Of a DNA stretch of 15,322 bases, positions 5,664-12,798 are shown in pieces; position 1 is the stretch's first letter; the number at the start of each line of letters is the position of its first letter. The notes under the pieces are model-generated. The model saw only the letters and a program-made list of their open reading frames with translations, was not told where the DNA came from and searched no databases. The position numbers and the translations under genes were made by a program. The stretch comes from an uncultured Lachnospiraceae bacterium. GTDB taxonomy: Bacteria > Bacillota > Clostridia > Lachnospirales > Lachnospiraceae. The stretch covers positions 1-15,322 of the forward strand of contig CAJUTD010000075.1 of the NCBI GenBank assembly GCA_910589635.1, given 5' to 3'.

Positions 5664-6170
5664 CTACCTATTCTTTCCGCAGCATTTCTTATACTTCTTA
5701 CCGCTTCCACAAGGGCATGGGTCATTCGGATAAACCTTCTGCTCCTTGATGATCGTACCTGACTTCTTCTGCTCCAAATATAATCTGTGGCGGGTATCCT
5801 CGTCAAAGATGCTCTCCCATTGAGGGAGTTCGTAAAGCCAATCGGCCTTGGCATCCACCATATTCTTATAGAGCTTCTCCTTGTCAAAAGCAAGGCTGAC
5901 TTTGGTGTCCTCGTCCATCTCCTCGATAGGATTGGCCTCTATCAAGCTCTCATTGATTCCGTCCAGAAAACCGACCATCTCCATAAGCGTGATGCCATAT
6001 TTCTCTGCCAGTTCCTTCACAGTTCCTTCGACTACTTCATCAGGATTTTCCAGCAATTTCTCATAGACACCTTTCTCCAGCAGAAAATATCTCTGCCAGA
6101 AGCGCTGAATTTCTCCTTTGTTTGCCTCCTGGTTATAGGCGACGCTTCTCCATTCTTCTAATATTGACAT
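5664..6170 (-). CDS. SEC-C metal-binding motif protein
   Basis: The 168-residue product ends in a SEC-C zinc knuckle, YPNDPCPCGSGKKYKKCCG, with Cys152, Cys154, Cys163 and Cys164. The same tail is found on SecA, where it binds zinc and SecB or ribosomes, and on many stand-alone proteins of unknown role. The N-terminal 145 residues look helical and acidic (for example NPDEVVEGTVKELAEKYGI), and I do not recognise a catalytic motif. It has no signal peptide. It lies 30 bases after the chemoreceptor stop, so it is probably the last gene of the degV-mcp operon. The ATG at 6170 has a modest AAGGA site about 10 bases away. Its job and its link to the chemoreceptor are unknown. Confidence 0.8.
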   Translation of the reverse strand: MSILEEWRSVAYNQEANKGEIQRFWQRYFLLEKGVYEKLLENPDEVVEGTVKELAEKYGITLMEMVGFLDGINESLIEANPIEEMDEDTKVSLAFDKEKLYKNMVDAKADWLYELPQWESIFDEDTRHRLYLEQKKSGTIIKEQKVYPNDPCPCGSGKKYKKCCGKNR

Positions 6171-6200
6171 ATCAATACCATCCTTTGCAATTTTTTACAT

Positions 6201-7913
6201 TTAAACTTTCTTAAATCTCTCAACTTCACCACACAGCTCTCTGGAAATACTCTGGCTGTTCTGGGTCTCTTTCTGGATATGGGCCATTGCCTCCACAAGG
6301 CTTCCGGTATTCTCCGCAACATTGGAGACACCTTTGGCGCTCTCATCCACAGTTGTGGCAATATCATTGATTCCAACATTGATGCGCTGCATTGTCATCT
6401 GCATCTCTGCGGTTCCGCTGGCAAACTCTGTTAAGATAGCGTCCACATCCTCCGCATCATGATGGTAATTATTGGCGACATCCACAAACCCATCATAATC
6501 CTTCATGACATTTTCGTCAATAAATTGTAACATATTTTCGGCATTCTGCGCTAATTTTTCCACTGCGGCCGTCACCATGTTACTGATACTCTGAATATTA
6601 TTAGCGGCATCTCTGCTGTTATCCGCCAGCACACGAATTTCATCTGCCACCACGGCAAATCCCTTTCCTGCGTCCCCGGCCCTCGCCGCCTCTATGGAGG
6701 CATTCAGCGCAAGCAGATTCGTTTGGCTGCTGATATCGAGAATATCCCCCGTCAATTCATTGATACGTCCTACGCTCTTGCTCTCCTGCACGGCCTGCTC
6801 CAACATGGCACGGATCTGACTTATCATCTCACTGGCTGCCTCTTTGCTGCCAACCGCAGCTTTGCGTATGGTCTGTGCCCTGATTTTAATCTGTTCCACA
6901 AGTTCCGCTCCGTTGCCTGCCCTGCCGGCCATTGCCTGCACCTTTTTATAGATTTCGTTACTTCCGTCGGTAATCTGCTCTAAGCTTGCGGAAACCTCCT
7001 CCATGCTTGCTGCCAACTGTTCCATGGCAGCAGAAACACTGTTTACATTCTCGTTGGAGACGTTCACCCTGTCGGTAATTGTATCGGCAGACTCCATCAT
7101 ACGCGCTGATTCTCCCTTCAGCTTCCTCATAAGAGACTGAAGCTGTTCAATAAATCCATTGACGCCACTGACAAGCTGCCCCACTTCATCCTGGGTCTTA
7201 ACGGTGATACGCTCTGTCAAATCACCCTCGTCTTTCTCAATTTTCTCAACAATCTGACTCAAGTGGCCGCTGGCTTTTTTTGCCGGGCTGGCGATAGTGC
7301 GCACTACAATCAGGAACGTTACCCCTACCATGAGAATAAACACCAGTATCATGCTCAGATTAAAGACATATGTACCAAATATTTTTGTATTAATTTGCGT
7401 AGCCACAAAGTTGATCCTGCTCTCCATAGCCTCCGTGTAGGCCGCCTTGCAGCTATCAAGTACTTCCCGCTTCTCCCTGCTCTGTCTCAACACTTCGAGC
7501 GTCGCAATGTTGTCTCCCTGTTCAACCAATTCCGCTCCCTGAATGCCCAAGGCCATAAATTCCTCAAACTGTTCCTTGTAAGAGGCAAAACTGTCATTCA
7601 ACAATGTATCATTCGTCTGACTGCACAACGCATCCATCTTGTCTAAATATACCTGCAAATTGGCAGCTTTTTCCTCAATCTTCGCCTTCCCCTGTGCCTT
7701 TAATTTCCCTGACTCCATAAGACCTCGGAATTCCTGTGCCTGCACAGACATCTGTCCTTCTATCTTCTGTAATTCCAGATAAACTTCTGCAATCTCACCA
7801 TTCCTATCACTTATTTCCGAGAGAGCCATTACATTTGCCACACTGAATGCCAGAAAAAACAACGATAAAATACCTAACAGAACAATAACTTTTGCTCCAA
7901 TTCGTTTTTTCAT
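6201..7913 (-). CDS. Methyl-accepting chemotaxis protein (chemoreceptor)
   Basis: This is a 570-residue transmembrane chemoreceptor. Residues about 5-31 form the first membrane helix and about 181-205 the second. Between them is a helical extracellular sensor of about 150 residues, similar in size to four-helix-bundle sensors. A HAMP segment follows (about 205-260), then the coiled-coil signalling domain. The conserved hairpin tip, with NLLALNASIEAARAGDAGKG and FAVVADEIRVLA, lies near residues 390-433 and binds CheA/CheW. The C-terminus (ERFKKV) lacks a CheR/CheB-tethering pentapeptide. I chose the ATG at 7913, with AAGGAGG 6 bases upstream; an in-frame TTG at 7931 would place that ribosome binding site inside the gene. 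It sits 51 bases after degV and 30 before the SEC-C gene. The ligand cannot be told from the sequence. Confidence 0.93.
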   Translation of the reverse strand: MKKRIGAKVIVLLGILSLFFLAFSVANVMALSEISDRNGEIAEVYLELQKIEGQMSVQAQEFRGLMESGKLKAQGKAKIEEKAANLQVYLDKMDALCSQTNDTLLNDSFASYKEQFEEFMALGIQGAELVEQGDNIATLEVLRQSREKREVLDSCKAAYTEAMESRINFVATQINTKIFGTYVFNLSMILVFILMVGVTFLIVVRTIASPAKKASGHLSQIVEKIEKDEGDLTERITVKTQDEVGQLVSGVNGFIEQLQSLMRKLKGESARMMESADTITDRVNVSNENVNSVSAAMEQLAASMEEVSASLEQITDGSNEIYKKVQAMAGRAGNGAELVEQIKIRAQTIRKAAVGSKEAASEMISQIRAMLEQAVQESKSVGRINELTGDILDISSQTNLLALNASIEAARAGDAGKGFAVVADEIRVLADNSRDAANNIQSISNMVTAAVEKLAQNAENMLQFIDENVMKDYDGFVDVANNYHHDAEDVDAILTEFASGTAEMQMTMQRINVGINDIATTVDESAKGVSNVAENTGSLVEAMAHIQKETQNSQSISRELCGEVERFKKV

Positions 7914-7964
7914 CCTTCTCCTCCTTTGCAATTACTATCGCGATTCTTAAAGCAATTTCTATAC

Positions 7965-8831
7965 CTACGATAATTTCTTGGCACAGGCTACTGCCAAAGA
8001 ACCAGGTCCAATGTGACATGCCACGCTCAGTGACAACGGATCAACGACCTCTACTTCCCTCCCTGGAATTGCCGCTTCAATCTGTGCTTTAAATTCCAAG
8101 GCTGCCTCTTTATTCTTAGTATATGCTACAAAAATATGCATATTTTCCCCCGTTACATCCCCAAATCTTTTGGCTAAGTCGCTCTTAATAGCATCAATCA
8201 TAATCGTCCTTGCCTGCTTAACAGTCCTTGCCTTTGCATAGCTGTCCAGCTTCTCCCCTTGAATCTGTAAGACCGGCTTGAGCTTGAGAAGCGTCCCCAA
8301 CGCTGCCGCTGCCGGCGTAAGGCGACCTCCTTTTTTCAGGTAATACAAGGTGTCTACCATGATATAGATACTGGAATCATATTTCGTCTCTTCCAGATAA
8401 TCTTTGATTTCTTTCGCTGTTTTCCCACGTTTTGCCAACTCTAATGCATCCTGTACCGACTGCCTCTGGGTTACGGAAATACGCTGGTTATTCACTACTT
8501 GTACCTTTCCGCCGTACTCCTGCGCCAACATGAGCGCCGTCTCGCAGGAACTGCTCAAACCGCTGGACATAGGAATATGCACAATCTCCTCGTATTCTCC
8601 AAGCAGGTCATCCCATAAATCAGTTACCGAACCGACAGAGGGCATAGAAGTAGAAATGTCATCGTTTCCTTCGAGCCTTTCATAAAACTGTTCCTGGTTG
8701 AGCGAAATATCTTCAAAATATGTCTCTCCATTTATAAAAAAAGGCATCGGTAACACGTGTATTCCATACGCCTTCGCCTGCTCCTGGGTAATCCCGCTAT
8801 TACTGTCCGTTACTACTGCAATCTTTCCCAC
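7965..8831 (-). CDS. DegV family fatty-acid-binding protein
   Basis: DegV/FakB proteins bind a fatty acid and, where a FakA kinase exists, present it for phosphorylation so it can enter phospholipid synthesis. The 288-residue product has the usual length and landmarks: the start GKIAVVTDSNSGITQEQA, TSMPSVGSVTD (equivalent to the TSQPS fatty-acid pocket motif), HIPMSSGLSSSCETA, the central YLKKGGRLTPAAAALGTLL, and HIGPGSLAVAC at the C-terminus. Translation starts at a GTG (8831) with AAGGAGG at 8839-8845, 7 bases upstream. A strong promoter lies at 8864-8892. It is the first gene of an apparent operon with the chemoreceptor and the SEC-C protein; no fakA is seen here. Assignment to the family is firm; the exact lipid is unknown. 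Confidence 0.93.
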   Translation of the reverse strand: MGKIAVVTDSNSGITQEQAKAYGIHVLPMPFFINGETYFEDISLNQEQFYERLEGNDDISTSMPSVGSVTDLWDDLLGEYEEIVHIPMSSGLSSSCETALMLAQEYGGKVQVVNNQRISVTQRQSVQDALELAKRGKTAKEIKDYLEETKYDSSIYIMVDTLYYLKKGGRLTPAAAALGTLLKLKPVLQIQGEKLDSYAKARTVKQARTIMIDAIKSDLAKRFGDVTGENMHIFVAYTKNKEAALEFKAQIEAAIPGREVEVVDPLSLSVACHIGPGSLAVACAKKLS

Positions 8832-8844
8832 AGATAGTCCTCCT

Positions 8845-8862
8845 TTGATTTTCGATAATCAA
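8845..8862. promoter_or_regulatory. Palindrome between the degV -10 box and ribosome binding site
   Basis: TTGATT (8845-8850) and AATCAA (8857-8862) are inverted around TTCGAT. The site lies a couple of bases past the -10 box and overlaps the expected start point, a usual place for a repressor operator. No regulator is identified. Confidence 0.4.
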
Positions 8863-8863
8863 A

Positions 8864-8892
8864 ATTATATCATATTTTCTCAATAGATACAA
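8864..8892 (-). promoter_or_regulatory. Sigma-A promoter of the degV-mcp-SEC-C operon
   Basis: Minus-strand TTGTAT (8887-8892) and a perfect TATAAT (8864-8869) are separated by 17 bp, about 30 bases before the GTG start of degV. No convincing intrinsic terminator separates it from the preceding PP-loop gene, which ends at 8923. Confidence 0.82.
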
Positions 8893-8922
8893 TCACAATC
8901 TTTTTCGAGTTTTTGCTATTTT

Positions 8923-9918
8923 TTATTTTTTGCAGGAAATCCGTTCAAAAAACCGCTCTTCTATTTCCGGTGAAATTGTCTGATATGATGCCCGGTCTGA
9001 TTCTCGCTCCCGCACCGCCTCTTCCACAGTCAGCAGTCCTTCCCTTACCATTTCTGCAAGCTCTCCGGTACGGACAGGATAGCCATGCTTTTTGAGGCTG
9101 CATTTTTCTGCCATCGGATGCGCCCAGCAGTCAGGATGCGGCACGCTGTTTTGCGGGCGAATCCAACCAATATTCTCCTCCAGGAATTTCATTTTCTCCT
9201 CCTCACCCACATTATGGTACATAAAATAAGAAAGAGAAGTGACCTCAGCATCCGGCAGAAAATCAATACAGCTATGTCCATCCAGCTTATCTGTCAATTT
9301 CCCAAACATCTGATATTCAAAAGATTTGAGATTGCGGGAAATAGAAAACGGCTCAATGCACTTTTCCTCATCTGCCGACTGCAATATCTGGCTCCTTGTC
9401 CGCCCATTTACTACCAGGGGAATACCATACTGTGACGCCAAAAGATGACTGTAATAATGGCAAAAATGAAAGCAGACACTGCAAAAGTTTTTCATCAGTT
9501 TCATACTCGCGGAATAGAACTGCCTGAGCGTAGAATCCTGCACATTAATCCAGATATGTTCCACATCCAATTTCTGCAAAAGGATCTCTATATTCCGCCG
9601 TCCAAACTCAGTAGAAAATCCATTATCCAAGGTGTATGTCAGCACCCTCATCCCATATTTATGCTGTAATTGATAGGTAATGTAAGCGCCGTCCTTCCCG
9701 CCGCTCAAACCTGTAATGCAATCGTATTTGACGCCGTTTACCGCCGCCTTGTTCTTCGCCTCCGCCACCTCTTTTGCAAACTGCGCCTCTAAGGCCGCAA
9801 AGTCAGACAGTTCTTTTTTGTGTTTCTCATAAAATCTGCAATAATTACATACATGATATTCGTCGAATACAATCTTCTGATACGTTTCCGGTAATCCGCA
9901 TTTCACACATGCGCCCAT
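8923..9918 (-). CDS. PP-loop ATPase resembling N-acetyl sugar amidotransferase (WbpG-like)
   Basis: The 331-residue product has an N-terminal cysteine knuckle, Cys4-x2-Cys7 ... Cys24-x2-Cys27 (MGACVKCGLP and YHVCNYC), preceding a FDEYHVC stretch. This layout is familiar from WbpG-type amidotransferases. The PP-loop SGGKDGAY (residues 72-79) binds ATP and is the signature of N-type ATP pyrophosphatases, which adenylate a carbonyl oxygen and replace it with nitrogen or sulfur. More cysteines follow in NFCSVCFHFCHYY and in PHPDCWAHPMAEKC. The usual WbpG partners (HisH/HisF-like) are absent in this window. It is the last gene of the adenylation-carrier-MBOAT-SGNH unit, 84 bases after the SGNH gene, with AAAGGAGG ahead of the ATG. 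A role in converting a surface sugar or the attached acyl group to an amide or amidine is inference; tRNA thiolation is a less likely alternative. Confidence 0.75.
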   Translation of the reverse strand: MGACVKCGLPETYQKIVFDEYHVCNYCRFYEKHKKELSDFAALEAQFAKEVAEAKNKAAVNGVKYDCITGLSGGKDGAYITYQLQHKYGMRVLTYTLDNGFSTEFGRRNIEILLQKLDVEHIWINVQDSTLRQFYSASMKLMKNFCSVCFHFCHYYSHLLASQYGIPLVVNGRTRSQILQSADEEKCIEPFSISRNLKSFEYQMFGKLTDKLDGHSCIDFLPDAEVTSLSYFMYHNVGEEEKMKFLEENIGWIRPQNSVPHPDCWAHPMAEKCSLKKHGYPVRTGELAEMVREGLLTVEEAVRERESDRASYQTISPEIEERFFERISCKK

Positions 9919-9970
9919 AATCCCAAACCTCCTTTAATCTTTCCTGCAAGTCCTTTCGTACTTTCAAAAC

Positions 9971-9995
9971 AGAGCATCAAGCCCCCATCGGCTCT
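9971..9995 (-). terminator. Weak hairpin before the PP-loop gene, possible attenuator
   Basis: On the minus strand AGAGC and GCTCT (arms 9991-9995 and 9971-9975) pair around a 15-base loop, followed by GTTTTG. An alternative pairing AGCC/GGCT lies inside. The stem is short, so it could at best lower readthrough into the last gene of the operon. Confidence 0.25.
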
Positions 9996-10002
9996 CCTGC
10001 CC

Positions 10003-10998
10003 CTAAATAGAATCAAAATAATCCTCTGGACGCCCACTTTGTATCACCTCTGCAAAAATTTTGCAAAAGGCCTCGGAACCTTTCGCATTCATATGGTGGT
10101 CATCCTTAAATTTATCATCGGTAAAGATACTTTCCCTGTCCTTATAAAAAATAAAATTCAAAAAATCTGCGCCCCACATTTCCGACTTTTCCTTGAAATA
10201 TGTATGAAATTCCTCTAAATCTTTTGCCCCATCCAGGTATGCTTGCGTATAGGGCATCATTACAAAGGTCAGATGAATCCCTTTCTCTTTGCAAAAATCC
10301 GCTATTTTCTCCAGATACTGCAATGCTTCCTCCTGCACCTGCTCCTCCCCATTTTGGGCGCTCCAGGAATTAGTTCTGCCGTTTTTTTCATTCTCCCTGC
10401 CCTGAAACACATCTTCTGTATACCGGTACCCCCTGCCTGCATAATTGGAGGATGTGCTTTTTGTCACCAGCTTATTTCTCAAATTCGATTTTATGCTCTC
10501 CAAATCAAAATAATCTTCTATCTGCGTGGTGTAGAGTAGAGATGAAATCCAGACATCTTCCTTCTGCACGGCCAAAAGATAACGCAGTTTCCATTTCCAA
10601 TTGCACATATTTTCAAAACCAGAGACATAATGGCGCGTACCCGCCTTCTCTTTTAACGGCGGCAGCGCGACTGTGACATAGATCTGTCGGACGGGATTAT
10701 CTTCCACTGCATCCCGAATCAAGTAATATGTCCCGATGTATGGCTGAGAAGCGGTTGCCAAGTTAAAACTGCTTGTGCCTAAAGCCTCGTCTAAAACCTG
10801 TGGACGGTATGCATAATATGTCAATGAATTCCCACAATAGAGCGTGTCAATCGTTCCTTTCAGCTTCCCGCGCTCCATCTTAGACTGGACCGTCTGCGTG
10901 ACCCAATTCTCATAACAAAGGCGCGCCCCGCCTTCCAAGGCAGCCACAAAAAACACCACCAGAAAAAACTTATAAACTGCTTTCCTAATATTGTGCAT
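10003..10998 (-). CDS. Membrane-anchored SGNH-fold protein (DltD/AlgJ-like)
   Basis: The 331-residue product has one N-terminal membrane helix (about residues 10-22, FFLVVFFVAALEGG) with no obvious signal cleavage site, so the rest should face outside. The extracytoplasmic part carries SGNH-hydrolase landmarks: the nucleophile block LYCGNSLTY with Ser58, and near the C-terminus KFKDDHHMNAKG, giving the D-x-x-H block with Asp299 and His302. DltD and AlgJ/AlgX proteins that work with MBOAT acyltransferases share this plan, although DltD is normally longer (about 390-420). The ATG at 10998 has AGGAGG about 8 bases away; an in-frame TTG at 11004 is less likely. It overlaps the end of the MBOAT gene by 14 bases, so the two are translationally linked. 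It probably helps move the acyl group from the MBOAT protein to the surface polymer, or removes it. Confidence 0.78.
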   Translation of the reverse strand: MHNIRKAVYKFFLVVFFVAALEGGARLCYENWVTQTVQSKMERGKLKGTIDTLYCGNSLTYYAYRPQVLDEALGTSSFNLATASQPYIGTYYLIRDAVEDNPVRQIYVTVALPPLKEKAGTRHYVSGFENMCNWKWKLRYLLAVQKEDVWISSLLYTTQIEDYFDLESIKSNLRNKLVTKSTSSNYAGRGYRYTEDVFQGRENEKNGRTNSWSAQNGEEQVQEEALQYLEKIADFCKEKGIHLTFVMMPYTQAYLDGAKDLEEFHTYFKEKSEMWGADFLNFIFYKDRESIFTDDKFKDDHHMNAKGSEAFCKIFAEVIQSGRPEDYFDSI

Positions 10999-12565
10999 AA
11001 GCAAACCCTCCTGTCATATCTATACCGAATTTTCCCAGACACAGAATAGTGGCCAGAAGAAACGCATAACTAAGCCAGCGGACCCCAAACGGTCTGGAAG
11101 CCAGGGATTCCCACAGCCGTCCTTTTTCCTCAAACAAATCCACAAAGAAAAAAAGCACCAGAGACATTACCAGAATCACAACCTCTTCCACCGGCATTCC
11201 TGGAAAAATTTCTTCAAAATTGTCAGGCAGTCGCAAATCCAAGACAAATTTCTTTACCATGCCAAACACTGCTTCCCCGCAAGAAGCCCCTGGAAATATT
11301 TTTAATGCACTGACTATCAGGAACGTACGGAATTTGCAGAAAACATGCCATCCTTTTGACTCTTGCCGGATATGCAGAAACTTCTTGGCCCCGGCAAATG
11401 CCGGCTCCAATACCATAGCGCCCATAATCACCACACCGTTCGCTGCCCCCCACAAAACGTACTTTACACTGGCATCATGCCAGAGCCCGGTCGCCGTCCA
11501 CACGAAGCAGAGAGCAAATAGGGAAGGAAATAGTTTTCCGATACGCGCACCGAACCATTTCCGTCCTATTTTTCCAAATTTGACTGCCGTAGAAGAGACT
11601 GCCAAAGGATAAAACATATAATCCCGGAACCAACTGCTCAAAGTAATATGCCAGCGCCGCCAGTATTCCGCCAATGATTCTGCAAAAAAAGGACGTCTGA
11701 AATTCTCTTCCAGACGAATGCCAAATATCCTGGCAGCCCCCGACACAATATCCATATAGCCTGAAAAATCCGCGTACATCCAAACTGTCATATAAATACA
11801 GCCCAGAAAACAAGTCACGCCGCCATAACTCTCGTAATTGTCAAATATAGCCTGCATCATCGGCCGCATCCGCTCCGCAATTACCATTTTCTTGAAAAAT
11901 CCCCACAACATTCTCTGACAGCCAAACGATAAGTTGTGGTAATCATAAGCATGTCCCTCATAAAGCTGGCCGCCCAGCTGTCTGTAGCGGCTGAGCGGTC
12001 CTTGTGTAATCTGTGGAAAGAAAGACAAAAACAGCATAACTTTCAAAAAATTCCGCTGTACCTTCGTTTTCCCCTTATAAATATCAATCAGGTAACCAAT
12101 GGAAATCAGCGTATAATAGGAAATGCCAAGAGGAACTAAAAATTGCGGCGCTGGCAGCGAATGCCCGGTAAACAGGAGCATACCATTTAACATTCCTCCC
12201 AAAAGCCCTCCATACTTCAAAACAGCTAATATACCAAGATTTATAAGAACTGCCGTCGTCACAATACACTTCTTTTGTTTCTTACACTTGGCTTCTGCCT
12301 GTTTCCGCTGGACTTTCGCGATGTCCCGGCAATCCTCCTTATACCAAACAAGCCTTTCCTCACATCGTTCTACACAAATTCCGGCTGTCCAGATGACAAT
12401 CCCCGTCACCAAAATGTAGACCGGGGACGCTGCGCAGGCTGTGACATAGAAAAAGACGCTCCCGGCAAACAACACAACCCAACGGTACTTCACAGGGCAG
12501 ACCATGTAGTAAACCACAAACAACACGAGAAGAAACGGCAAAAAATATATAGAATTTACCGCCAT
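10985..12565 (-). CDS. MBOAT-family O-acyltransferase (DltB/AlgI type)
   Basis: This 526-residue polytopic membrane protein has several hydrophobic helices from residue 5 onward. It carries the MBOAT signature YWRRWHITLSSWFRDYMFYP with His306, and the catalytic histidine in TATGLWHDASVKYVLWG at His363. The pair corresponds to the two conserved histidines of DltB and AlgI. Other family blocks are FLVPLGISYYTLISIGYLID (about 142-161), FFPQITQGPLSRYRQL and MYADFSGYMDIVSGAARIFGI. Such proteins take an acyl or aminoacyl group from a cytoplasmic carrier and transfer it across the membrane to a polymer hydroxyl. Its ATG is one base past the carrier-protein stop codon, with AGGAGG 6 bases upstream, and its 3' end overlaps the SGNH gene. 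A DltB-like role follows from the neighbouring adenylation and carrier genes; alginate-type O-acetylation is less likely because those systems lack them. Confidence 0.92.
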   Translation of the reverse strand: MAVNSIYFLPFLLVLFVVYYMVCPVKYRWVVLFAGSVFFYVTACAASPVYILVTGIVIWTAGICVERCEERLVWYKEDCRDIAKVQRKQAEAKCKKQKKCIVTTAVLINLGILAVLKYGGLLGGMLNGMLLFTGHSLPAPQFLVPLGISYYTLISIGYLIDIYKGKTKVQRNFLKVMLFLSFFPQITQGPLSRYRQLGGQLYEGHAYDYHNLSFGCQRMLWGFFKKMVIAERMRPMMQAIFDNYESYGGVTCFLGCIYMTVWMYADFSGYMDIVSGAARIFGIRLEENFRRPFFAESLAEYWRRWHITLSSWFRDYMFYPLAVSSTAVKFGKIGRKWFGARIGKLFPSLFALCFVWTATGLWHDASVKYVLWGAANGVVIMGAMVLEPAFAGAKKFLHIRQESKGWHVFCKFRTFLIVSALKIFPGASCGEAVFGMVKKFVLDLRLPDNFEEIFPGMPVEEVVILVMSLVLFFFVDLFEEKGRLWESLASRPFGVRWLSYAFLLATILCLGKFGIDMTGGFAYAQY

Positions 12566-12566
12566 T

Positions 12567-12797
12567 TTACCCCTCCTGTTTTAAAGTCTGTATCATCTTC
12601 CATATTCTCTCTGCCGAATTAAAATTTTCCGGCTCAATCTCATCAAAAGATATTTCCACGTCAAACGCCTCATTGATTTCCCCAATCAGAGAAACCATAT
12701 CAAAGGAATCCAGTACGGCATCATCAATTAATTTCTGCTCATTTGCAAAATCTACTTCCGGTCTTAACTCTTTTAAAATATTCATCAGTTTTTCCAT
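12567..12797 (-). CDS. Stand-alone acyl/peptidyl carrier protein (DltC-like)
   Basis: The 76-residue acidic protein has the phosphopantetheine attachment block DDAVLDSFDMVSLIGEINEAF, with Ser31 as the modified residue, followed by the usual helix and FDVEISFDEIEPENF. DltC and other small carriers have this length and the D-S-x-D/x-h-x pattern. I chose the ATG at 12797, preceded by GGAGG at 12806-12810 with 8 bases between; an in-frame TTG at 12812 overlaps that site. The upstream adenylation-formyltransferase gene stops one base before this ATG, and the MBOAT gene starts one base after this gene's stop, so the three are tightly coupled. It would carry the activated aminoacyl group as a thioester between the two enzymes. 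A fatty acid synthesis ACP is unlikely given the context and the DSFD motif. Confidence 0.9.
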   Translation of the reverse strand: MEKLMNILKELRPEVDFANEQKLIDDAVLDSFDMVSLIGEINEAFDVEISFDEIEPENFNSAERIWKMIQTLKQEG

Positions 12798-12798
12798 T

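Noticed and set aside
7914..7931. TTG start giving a chemoreceptor six residues longer
   Set aside because: It would place the AAGGAGG ribosome binding site inside the coding region; the ATG at 7913 is correctly spaced from it.
11220..11612. Plus-strand open frame opposite the MBOAT gene
   Set aside because: Antisense to a conserved membrane protein; the sequence has no domain signature and no start signal.
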